In this document: one piece after another, positions 1 through 4,691 of the stretch
Layout of the letters: each line of letters opens with the position of its first letter
Numbering within the stretch: position 1 is the stretch's first letter
Origin: DASQVO01 sp035640715
GTDB taxonomy: Bacteria; Actinomycetota; Actinomycetes; Streptosporangiales; Streptosporangiaceae
Assembly (NCBI GenBank): GCA_035640715.1
Contig: DASQVO010000518.1
Location: forward strand, 1 to 5,752
Direction: 5' to 3'
Length of the DNA: 5,752 nt
The notes under the pieces: model-generated
What the model was told of the DNA's origin: nothing
Database searches by the model: none
The model's input: the letters and a program-made list of their open reading frames with translations, nothing else
Position numbers and translations under genes: made by a program

Positions 1-48
1 CCCGAGCATTGACGCCATCACCCATCTGCTGATCTTGTGCGCCGTCAT
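1..48 (-). CDS. 5' end of a divergent gene, probable MFS metabolite:H+ symporter (cut by window edge)
   Basis: Reading leftwards from an ATG at 48-46, the frame stays open to the window edge and gives MTAHKISRWVMASMLG. The start is supported by a strong Shine-Dalgarno run (AAGGGG on the minus strand, 62-57) eight bases upstream. A short polar/basic N-terminus followed by R-x-x-x-A-S-x-x-G is how members of the metabolite:H+ symporter branch of the major facilitator superfamily (citrate, alpha-ketoglutarate, dicarboxylate and proline/betaine carriers) begin, just before their typical E-W-Y-D-F motif and first membrane helix. That motif would lie outside the window, so the family call rests on 16 residues and is an inference. 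Its head-to-head position with the GntR regulator, across a shared set of operators, fits a transporter feeding substrate to the dehydrogenase encoded on the other side. It could instead be any other small-N-terminus membrane protein. Confidence 0.5.
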   Translation of the reverse strand, partial: MTAHKISRWVMASMLG

Positions 49-56
49 CGGGGTCA

Positions 57-62
57 CCCCTT
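57..62 (-). promoter_or_regulatory. Shine-Dalgarno site of the divergent gene
   Basis: The minus strand reads AAGGGG (within AAAGGGGTGA, 63-54), a near match to the anti-SD complement, with eight bases between it and the ATG at 48. It is the main reason for calling a gene start at the left edge. Confidence 0.55.
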
Positions 63-88
63 TGCACCCGCCATTGGGTTTTGTATGC

Positions 89-119
89 CACGTACTGTAT
101 ACGTGCACTGTATACAGTG
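89..119. promoter_or_regulatory. Double GntR-type operator (operators 1 and 2)
   Basis: Two copies of ACTGTATAC lie at 94-102 and 107-115. The second sits in a perfect 14-bp palindrome, CACTGTATACAGTG (106-119). The first is embedded in a 6+5+6 inverted repeat, CACGTA-ctgta-TACGTG (89-105). GTATAC-centred palindromes are known operators of FCD-type GntR regulators (for example VanR sites of the ATTGTATACAAT type). The position between the divergent start at 48 and gntR at 165 suggests that these sites control both directions. Binding by the adjacent GntR protein is inferred, not shown. Confidence 0.75.
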
Positions 120-147
120 TAATGAGTAACATCGACGGAATTAAGGA

Positions 148-161
148 CACTGTATACTTCA
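148..161. promoter_or_regulatory. Operator 3, overlapping the gntR -10 region
   Basis: CACTGTATAC at 148-157 repeats the left ten bases of the perfect palindrome at 106-119; the right half (TTCA) is degenerate. The GTATAC core is 42 bp from that of operator 2, about four helical turns, so dimers on the two sites would lie on the same DNA face. The site covers the putative -10 and ends just before the gntR start codon, which suits steric autorepression. Confidence 0.65.
153..158 (+). promoter_or_regulatory. Putative -10 element of gntR (leaderless transcript)
   Basis: TATACT at 153-158 matches the sigma-70-type -10 consensus in five of six bases. Six bases separate it from the A of the ATG at 165, so transcription would start at or beside the start codon. 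Leaderless mRNAs with this geometry are common in actinobacteria. A weak -35-like TCGACG lies at 132-137 with a 15-bp spacer. The only purine-rich SD candidate (AAGGA, 143-147) is 17 bases from the ATG, too far to be normal. An alternative promoter within operator 2 (TATACA, 111-116) cannot be excluded. Confidence 0.45.
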
Positions 162-164
162 GCT

Positions 165-980
165 ATGAATGATCCAAGGGGGCAATTCGGCGCAATTCCC
201 CGGGACGGGACTCTCGGGCAGCAGACTGTCCTGGGCCGTGCGCTCGCCGCCCAGCCCACGCTGTCGAGGACCGTCTCCGCGCAGGTGCATGGCTTCATCC
301 AGCATGCCCTGCTCTCTGGCCAGCTCAATCCGGGAGACCGGCTGGCCGAGGGTGAGCTTGCGGCAGCACTCGGGGTGTCCCGCACACCTATCAGGGAGGC
401 CCTCCGGCAGCTCGACAGCGACGGGCTGGTCGTGGTGCTTCCGCACCGCGGGACCTTCGTCCGGACGCTCGATCCCCGTCGGGGGCGCCAGCTCTACGAG
501 GCACGGCTGCTGGTGGAGCCGGCGACCGCGCGTGCCGCGGCCGCCCGCATCACCGACGAGCAGCTGGAGGCGCTCCGCCCCCTGCTGGACTCTGCCCTGA
601 ACGAGGCCAAGACCGGAGACATGGGAGGCGCCTCCATCGACAACGAGGCGTTCCACCTGGAACTCTTCAGGATCGCCGGCAACGACGTGCTGCTCGAGCT
701 GTGGACTAGGGTTTGGGCGGAATGGCAGCTTTTCCGGGTGTGCGCCTGGCGCAACGAGCCGCACCGGCCGCGCGCCGTGGCGACCGAGCACGCCGCCCTC
801 TACGACGCGCTCGCCGCCCGGGATGAGGCCCGGGCCGGGGCCATCATGACCGATCACCTCGCGCGCGCGTGGTCCCACGTTGAGCGCTTCCTCACTGCCA
901 GCGGAGCGGGCTCCGGCGGAGCGGGCTACGGTCCCGGCCCGGCGGAATTCCCCGGCTATGGAGAAGGAGAGCAGGAATGA
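165..980 (+). CDS. GntR-family transcriptional regulator, FCD (FadR C-terminal) subfamily
   Basis: A 271-residue cytoplasmic DNA-binding regulator. Residues about 34-104 form the GntR winged helix; the helix-turn-helix is seen as ELAAALGVSRTPIREALRQL (64-83), followed by the wing with HRGTFV (94-99). Residues about 108-240 are an all-helical FCD ligand/effector domain with the expected metal-site pattern D159-x4-H164, H209 and H231, and the familiar F-H-x-x-L-x-x-x-A-G-N stretch (163-173). Such domains usually bind metal-coordinated carboxylic acids, which agrees with the hydroxy-acid dehydrogenase downstream. The start at 165 is chosen because the next in-frame start (GTG at 285) would cut into the first helix; it has no good SD and is probably leaderless. 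The last 25 residues are a Gly/Ala/Pro-rich tail outside the domain, partly built by a 15-bp tandem duplication. The stop overlaps the next gene by ATGA. Autoregulation through the upstream GTATAC sites is likely. Exact ligand unknown. Confidence 0.93.
   Translation: MNDPRGQFGAIPRDGTLGQQTVLGRALAAQPTLSRTVSAQVHGFIQHALLSGQLNPGDRLAEGELAAALGVSRTPIREALRQLDSDGLVVVLPHRGTFVRTLDPRRGRQLYEARLLVEPATARAAAARITDEQLEALRPLLDSALNEAKTGDMGGASIDNEAFHLELFRIAGNDVLLELWTRVWAEWQLFRVCAWRNEPHRPRAVATEHAALYDALAARDEARAGAIMTDHLARAWSHVERFLTASGAGSGGAGYGPGPAEFPGYGEGEQE
902..931 (+). repeat. Two-copy 15-bp tandem repeat in the gntR 3' end
   Basis: CGGAGCGGGCTCCGG (902-916) is followed directly by CGGAGCGGGCTACGG (917-931), with one mismatch. 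It encodes GAGSG-GAGYG in the regulator's C-terminal tail, beyond the FCD domain, and probably arose by slippage. It is likely neutral for the folded domains. Confidence 0.7.
964..969 (+). promoter_or_regulatory. Shine-Dalgarno site of the dehydrogenase gene
   Basis: AAGGAG lies seven bases before the ATG at 977, inside the last codons of gntR. It fixes the dehydrogenase start and shows that reinitiation after gntR has its own strong ribosome site. Confidence 0.8.
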
Positions 981-2083
981 CTGTGACCGATTCCGCGAAC
1001 CAGGGCCAGGCGGCCTCCACCCACCGGATCGCGCTCATCCCGGGCGACGGCATCGGCCGCGAGGTGATAGCGGCCGCGTGCACGGTGCTCGACGAGGTGT
1101 GCGGGCGCCACGGCGTCGAGCTTGACTACCACGAGTTCGACTGGTCCTGCGAACGCTACCTCCGTGAGGGCGCCATGATGCCCCCCGATGGGATCGAGCA
1201 GCTGCGCGCCTTCGACGCCATCCTGCTCGGCGCGGTCGGCTGGCCCGGCGTGCCTGACCACATCTCCCTGTGGGGCCTGCTGATCCCGATCCGGCGGTCC
1301 TTCCGCCAGTACGTCAACCTGCGCCCGGTCCGCATCTTCGCCGGCGTCGACAGCCCGCTGCGCGGCGCCGGCCGCGACGTCGATCTTGTCGTGGTCCGCG
1401 AGAACGTGGAAGGCGAATACAGCGAGATCGGCGGCCGGATGAACCGCGGCTTCCCGGAGGAGATGGCGGTCCAGGAGTCCGTGTTCACCCGGGCCGGGGT
1501 CACGCGGATCGTGGATTACGCCTTCGGGCTGGCCAGGCGGCGCGGCGGGCACCTGACCTCGGCCACGAAGTCCAACGGGATCGTGCACACCATGCCGTTC
1601 TGGGATGAGCTGGTCCGCGAGCGCGCGGCCGCCTATCCCGACGTCAGCTGGGACTCCGAGCACATCGACGCGCTGGCCGCCAAGCTGGTGCTCGACCCGG
1701 CCCGCTTCGACGTGATCGTCGGCTCGAACCTGTTCGGCGACATCCTCAGCGACCTTACGGCCGCGATCTGCGGCAGCATCGGCATCGCGCCGTCGGCCAA
1801 CCTCAACCCGGAGCGGCACTTCCCGTCGATGTTCGAGCCCGTTCACGGATCCGCGCCAGACATCGCCGGGCGCGGCGTCGCCAACCCGCTGGGCGCCATC
1901 TGGTCAGCCTCGCTGATGCTCGATCACCTGGGCCACCAGGCAGCCGCAGCCGAGGTGCTCTCGGCCATCACCGCGCTGCTCTCGGACACCGGGATCCGCA
2001 CTGCCGACCTGGGCGGGTCCGCGACCACCACCGAGGTCACCAAGGCGCTGCTGGACATCGCATCTCAGGGCCCCGGACGCTGA
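977..2083 (+). CDS. dmlA: Tartrate / D-malate dehydrogenase (decarboxylating), isopropylmalate dehydrogenase superfamily
   Basis: A 368-residue cytosolic NAD-dependent beta-decarboxylating dehydrogenase that should oxidise and decarboxylate (R)-malate, tartrate or a similar 2-hydroxy-dicarboxylate with divalent metal. Landmarks: nucleotide-fold start IPGDGIGREV (21-30); the tartrate/D-malate hallmark GAVGWPGVPDHISLWG (85-100), absent from leucine-pathway enzymes; substrate arginines R106/R107, R116 (NLRPVR) and R141; Y148; K198 in SATKSNG; metal aspartates D231, D255 and D259 (NLFGDILSD); and the NAD loop HGSAPDI (290-296) with N303. Length and order match E. coli DmlA and TtuC-type tartrate dehydrogenases along the whole chain, from my memory of those sequences. 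The D-malate versus tartrate choice cannot be made from sequence, and these enzymes are often promiscuous; the symbol marks the family. It is translationally coupled to gntR (ATGA overlap), so presumably repressed by it. One small oddity is Val144 where relatives read E-N-T-E-G-E-Y. Confidence 0.93.
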   Translation: MTVTDSANQGQAASTHRIALIPGDGIGREVIAAACTVLDEVCGRHGVELDYHEFDWSCERYLREGAMMPPDGIEQLRAFDAILLGAVGWPGVPDHISLWGLLIPIRRSFRQYVNLRPVRIFAGVDSPLRGAGRDVDLVVVRENVEGEYSEIGGRMNRGFPEEMAVQESVFTRAGVTRIVDYAFGLARRRGGHLTSATKSNGIVHTMPFWDELVRERAAAYPDVSWDSEHIDALAAKLVLDPARFDVIVGSNLFGDILSDLTAAICGSIGIAPSANLNPERHFPSMFEPVHGSAPDIAGRGVANPLGAIWSASLMLDHLGHQAAAAEVLSAITALLSDTGIRTADLGGSATTTEVTKALLDIASQGPGR

Positions 2084-2114
2084 GACCCGGCTGATAACCG
2101 GCGAATGCGCGCCG
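2063..2114. terminator. Weak hairpins at the convergent gene ends
   Basis: The end of the dehydrogenase gene holds TCTCAG (2063-2068) paired with CTGAGA (2080-2085), a 6-bp stem across the stop codon. A second small stem, CGGCG/CGCCG (2099-2103 with 2110-2114), lies between the two convergent stops. Neither has a U-tract. They are the only candidates to end both converging transcripts within the 34-bp gap, but stems this short arise by chance in such GC-rich DNA. Confidence 0.25.
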
Positions 2115-2117
2115 CCG

Positions 2118-2423
2118 TCACAGCCCGAAGTCCTCGCGGCGGCTCTCCGGCACGAGATCCGCGTATCCGGGATGCTCCGCGATCCAGTCGCGCACGAACG
2201 GGCAGTACGGCAGGACGGCCAGATTCTGTTCCCTGGCGTTGTCGAGGGCGGCGCTCACCAGGCGCGCGGCGAGGCCGCGGCCGCGGAAGCGGCGGTCGGT
2301 CTCGGTGTGGGTGAGGGCGATCTCGTCTCCGCTCCGGCGGTACTGGATGAATCCGGCGAGCTCGCCATCCTCGCGGATCTCGAAGCGCGCTTGTTCCGCG
2401 TTGTCGATGACGCTTGGCTCCAT
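2118..2423 (-). CDS. Small GNAT-like N-acetyltransferase, YjdJ/NATD1 type (Acetyltransf_CG)
   Basis: A 101-residue single-domain protein. It matches the compact GNAT-like family that includes bacterial YjdJ and human NATD1: strand pair F-E-I (14-16) and GELAGFIQYRR (20-30), then I-x-L-T-H-T-E-T (35-42), the acetyl-CoA loop RRFRGRGLAARLV (44-56), and the family signature LPYCPFVRDWIAEHPGYADLV (71-91, with C74, P75, F76 and H84). The acyl acceptor is unknown. I chose ATG at 2423 because AGGAGG (2433-2428 on the minus strand) lies four bases upstream. A GTG at 2441 would add six residues but has a poorer ribosome site. It converges on the dehydrogenase gene and is divergent from the LolA-like gene, so it appears to be a stand-alone housekeeping-type gene unrelated to either operon. 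Confidence 0.88.
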   Translation of the reverse strand: MEPSVIDNAEQARFEIREDGELAGFIQYRRSGDEIALTHTETDRRFRGRGLAARLVSAALDNAREQNLAVLPYCPFVRDWIAEHPGYADLVPESRREDFGL

Positions 2424-2427
2424 CGCT

Positions 2428-2433
2428 CCTCCT
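2428..2433 (-). promoter_or_regulatory. Shine-Dalgarno site deciding the acetyltransferase start
   Basis: The minus strand reads AGGAGG, four bases before the ATG at 2423. It favours the shorter 101-residue product over the GTG start at 2441, in which this purine run would be codons for E-T-G-G-A. Confidence 0.55.
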
Positions 2434-2457
2434 GTCTCCACAGTGACCTAGGCGAGC

Positions 2458-3732
2458 ATGCACGCGGAGGGACCAGACCTCCCCGAGACCGGGGAAGTTA
2501 TCGTACCGTTATCATGTGAGCCAAGGACAAAATGGGCGGAACCCCCGTCCGGGCCACTGTATCCCCGCCGCCTCCCCCGCGCGGCATACCACCCGGCGCC
2601 GCCTGTGGGTGTGATACGGCGCGAGGCCAGGTGGCGGTGGGCACTGGTAGCCGGCGCGGTAGCGGTGCTGTGTGCCCTCCCGGCAATCGCCGGCGCCCTG
2701 CCGGTCAGCGCCCCGGCGGTTACCGCCGCCGGACTCCGCAGCCGGATCCTGGCCTCATCAGAGCTTTCCTATGCGGGCTACGCGGAGAGTGACGCCACCT
2801 TCGGCCTTCCGCCGCTGCCCGGCCTGAGCGACGTCACCTCGCTGCTGGACGGCGTCACCAGGATGCGGGTCTGGCAGGGATCCCCCAGCAGATGGCGCGT
2901 TGACGTGCTGTCGGACGCGGGAGAGCGGGACACCTACGCCACGCCCCGCTCGACCTACATCTGGGACTCCGGCAGCCAGCTGCTCACCGAGGTAACCGGC
3001 CAGCCAACGATCCGGCTTCCGCGCGCCGCCGATTTCGTACCGCCGGCGCTGGCCGTCCGGCTGCTGCGCGAGGCCGGCCCATCGGCCCGGATGACCGTAC
3101 TGCCGCCGCGCCGTGTCGCGGGCCTGACAGCGTCCGGCCTGCGGGTGGTCCCCGCCGACCCCGCGTCCACGATCGGGCAGATCAACATCTGGGCCGAGGC
3201 GGCGAACGGGCTGCCGCTGCAGGTGGAGATCGTCGGCCGCGGAACGGCCCACCCTGCGCTGGAAAGCCAGTTCTTCCAGGTGAACTCCTGGCGGCCGGAC
3301 AGCCGCATCCTCACGCCCAGCCACGGCCCCGGCACCGGATTCGCCATCAGCAGCGCCAGCAGCTTCCAGGGCGCGCTGAACAACCTCGACCCCGAGGTGC
3401 TGCCGCCGACGCTGGCCGGACGGGCCATCAGCGCCATTTCAGCGTCGGTGGCTCCCATCGGCGTCTACGGGAATGGCCTGAGCATCTTCGCTGTACTTAC
3501 CCTGCGCGGATCGACCGGCCGCAGCCTCCTGAGCGGGGCACGATCGGCCGGCGGGGTGCCGCTGAAGACCGCGCACGGCACGGGCGTGCTGGTCACTGCC
3601 CCGCTGCTCACGGTGGTTCTCATGCACCGGACCGGCGCAACCGACACGTTCCTGCTCGCGGGCCTGGCCGACCGCCAGGTGCTCGAGCAGGCAGCAGCGA
3701 CACTTGTGTCTAGACCGGGCGAGGACTATTGA
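2458..3732 (+). CDS. Membrane-anchored extracytoplasmic LolA/RseB-like protein of an ABC exporter operon
   Basis: Up to 424 residues: a hydrophobic segment at about 61-83 (after R-R-x-x-R-W-R-W), then an exported domain. Residues about 92-290 read as a LolA/RseB (MucB)-type lipoprotein-binding fold: L-R-S-R-I-L-A-S near 93-100, GLPPLPGLSDVTSLL (116-130), RMRVWQGSPSRWRVDVL (135-151) and the Y-I-W-D-S turn (167-171). This resembles actinobacterial LolA-family proteins encoded next to ABC transporters. Residues 300-424 form an extra C-terminal region of alternating hydrophobic strands. Role in carrying or sensing a hydrophobic ligand is inferred. The start given is the only ATG and is an outer limit. 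GTG at 2605 or 2611 looks likelier: it gives a standard signal-anchor N-terminus and removes a codon-biased stretch with a rare TTA (2509) that overlaps promoter-like DNA. None of these starts has a clear SD. The stop overlaps the ATPase gene by TTGA. Confidence 0.8.
   Translation: MHAEGPDLPETGEVIVPLSCEPRTKWAEPPSGPLYPRRLPRAAYHPAPPVGVIRREARWRWALVAGAVAVLCALPAIAGALPVSAPAVTAAGLRSRILASSELSYAGYAESDATFGLPPLPGLSDVTSLLDGVTRMRVWQGSPSRWRVDVLSDAGERDTYATPRSTYIWDSGSQLLTEVTGQPTIRLPRAADFVPPALAVRLLREAGPSARMTVLPPRRVAGLTASGLRVVPADPASTIGQINIWAEAANGLPLQVEIVGRGTAHPALESQFFQVNSWRPDSRILTPSHGPGTGFAISSASSFQGALNNLDPEVLPPTLAGRAISAISASVAPIGVYGNGLSIFAVLTLRGSTGRSLLSGARSAGGVPLKTAHGTGVLVTAPLLTVVLMHRTGATDTFLLAGLADRQVLEQAAATLVSRPGEDY
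2497..2515. promoter_or_regulatory. 11-bp-phased GTTATC direct repeat and possible promoter
   Basis: GTTATC occurs at 2497-2502 and 2508-2513, exactly 11 bp (about one helical turn) apart. This is the geometry of tandem half-sites for OmpR/PhoB-type response regulators or SARP proteins in actinomycetes. TATCAT at 2510-2515 could be a -10 for rightward transcription of the LolA-like operon, and GATAAC on the other strand could serve the acetyltransferase. This AT-rich patch stands out in a 70% GC background and argues that 2458-2604 is at least partly control region. The regulator is unknown. Confidence 0.35.
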
Positions 3733-4691
3733 TTACTACCAGGTCCCTTACCAAGCGATACGGCGCCGTCACGGCGGTCAGCTCCGTCGACCTCGATGTC
3801 CGTGAGGGCGACCGGTACGGGCTGCTCGGGCCGAACGGCTCCGGCAAGACGACCCTCGTGCGCATGCTGCTCGGGCTCGTCTACGCGACCAGCGGCGAGA
3901 TCGAGGTGATGGGCGGCCGCATTCCAAGGAACGCGGCGCGGATCCTCCGCGATGTCGGCGCGCTCGTGGAGGCGCCGGCCGCCTACCCCCACATGTCCGG
4001 GCGGGCGAACCTGAAGCTGCTTGACGCGGCGGGCCCCGGCGGCGACCGGCGGACCCGGCGGCGGCGCATTGCCGAGGCGCTGGAGCGGGTCGGGCTGGCC
4101 GGCGTCGACAACCGGCCGGTCCGGGCGTACTCACTGGGCATGCGCCAGCGGCTCGCCCTGGCCGCCGCGCTTGTCCGCCGGCCGCGGCTGCTCATCCTCG
4201 ATGAGCCGGGCAACGGGCTCGACCCGCGCGGCATCAGGGACATCAGGCAGCTCCTTCTCGACCTCAACAAGGACGGGGTGACGATCTTTCTCTCCAGCCA
4301 CCTGCTCGCCGAGGTCGAGCAGCAGTGCACCCGCATCGGGATACTCGACCGGGGACGGCTTGTCCTGCAGGAGGAACTGGCCACGCTCCGCGCGCCCACC
4401 GGCCGGATCCTGGTCGACAGCCCCGACGCCGACCGGGTCGTGGCGCTGCTGGACGGCCAGGTCGAGCGCAGGGACGGCAGCCGCCTGGTCGTGCGCCATC
4501 CCGATGCCGCGGCGCTGAACGCACGGCTGGTCGGCGACGGCCTGCGCGTGTCCTCGATCGGGCCGCAGAACCGCACACTGGAGGACATCGTGCTGGAAGT
4601 GACCGGCGCCGGATCCGACCAGGTGGACAAGCCCGCGGCCGGGCCGGCAACGGCACCCGGGGACCCGGCGGCCCAGGGAGCACACCGTTGA
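3729..4691 (+). CDS. ABC transporter ATP-binding protein, BcrA/drug-export subfamily
   Basis: A 320-residue nucleotide-binding subunit that hydrolyses ATP on the cytoplasmic face to power the permease encoded next. Walker A GPNGSGKT is at 34-41, the signature YSLGMRQR at 134-141, Walker B LLILDEP at 154-160 (catalytic E159), the D-loop GNGLDP at 161-166 and the switch histidine H191. The Q-loop position carries Glu81 (V-E-A-P-A-A-Y-P-H-M-S-G), and the signature reads YSLGM rather than LSGGQ; both are normal in bacitracin/lantibiotic-export type (BcrA, CcmA-like) ATPases. Residues about 225-290 form the usual C-terminal accessory part. The last 25 residues are an Ala/Pro/Gly linker. The start is TTG at 3729 within TTGA, overlapping the previous stop, with GAGGA (3721-3725) unusually close, three bases away. 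Translation is therefore probably coupled. Substrate unknown. Confidence 0.93.
   Translation: MITTRSLTKRYGAVTAVSSVDLDVREGDRYGLLGPNGSGKTTLVRMLLGLVYATSGEIEVMGGRIPRNAARILRDVGALVEAPAAYPHMSGRANLKLLDAAGPGGDRRTRRRRIAEALERVGLAGVDNRPVRAYSLGMRQRLALAAALVRRPRLLILDEPGNGLDPRGIRDIRQLLLDLNKDGVTIFLSSHLLAEVEQQCTRIGILDRGRLVLQEELATLRAPTGRILVDSPDADRVVALLDGQVERRDGSRLVVRHPDAAALNARLVGDGLRVSSIGPQNRTLEDIVLEVTGAGSDQVDKPAAGPATAPGDPAAQGAHR
4675..4680 (+). promoter_or_regulatory. Shine-Dalgarno site deciding the permease start
   Basis: AGGGAG lies seven bases before the TTG at 4688. It supports that non-ATG start over the far upstream in-frame ATG at 4325, which would run through the ATPase gene out of frame. Confidence 0.65.

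Noticed and set aside
2..175. Plus-strand open frame running from the left edge through the operator region to a stop near 175
   Set aside because: The frame crosses the operators and the gntR start, codes for an unrecognisable peptide with atypical codons, and competes with the SD-led minus-strand start at 48. It is likely chance.
159..878. Long minus-strand frame (239 codons) opposite gntR
   Set aside because: It is the mirror of the GC-rich codons of a well-supported regulator gene, gives low-complexity Gly/Arg/Pro-rich protein and has no recognisable domain.
956..1846. Minus-strand frame of 296 codons opposite the dehydrogenase
   Set aside because: The plus-strand frame matches a catalytic family over its full length. 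The antisense product is Asp/Ala/Val/Arg-biased with no motif, as expected from a shadow frame in high-GC DNA.
2087..2101. CCGG-N7-CCGG near the convergent stops as a separate terminator
   Set aside because: A 4-bp self-complementary stem is too weak and common in this base composition; only the slightly longer stems are mentioned, at low confidence.
3809..3971. Glu81 in place of the Q-loop glutamine and a non-LSGGQ signature, considered as signs of a degenerate ATPase
   Set aside because: Both variants are usual in the BcrA-type export ATPases; Walker A, Walker B, the D-loop and the switch histidine are intact.
4325..4687. In-frame upstream extension of the permease from an ATG at 4325
   Set aside because: It lies out of frame inside the ATPase gene and codes for Pro/Arg/Gly-rich residues. 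The TTG at 4688 has a good SD and the typical ABC-2 N-terminus.
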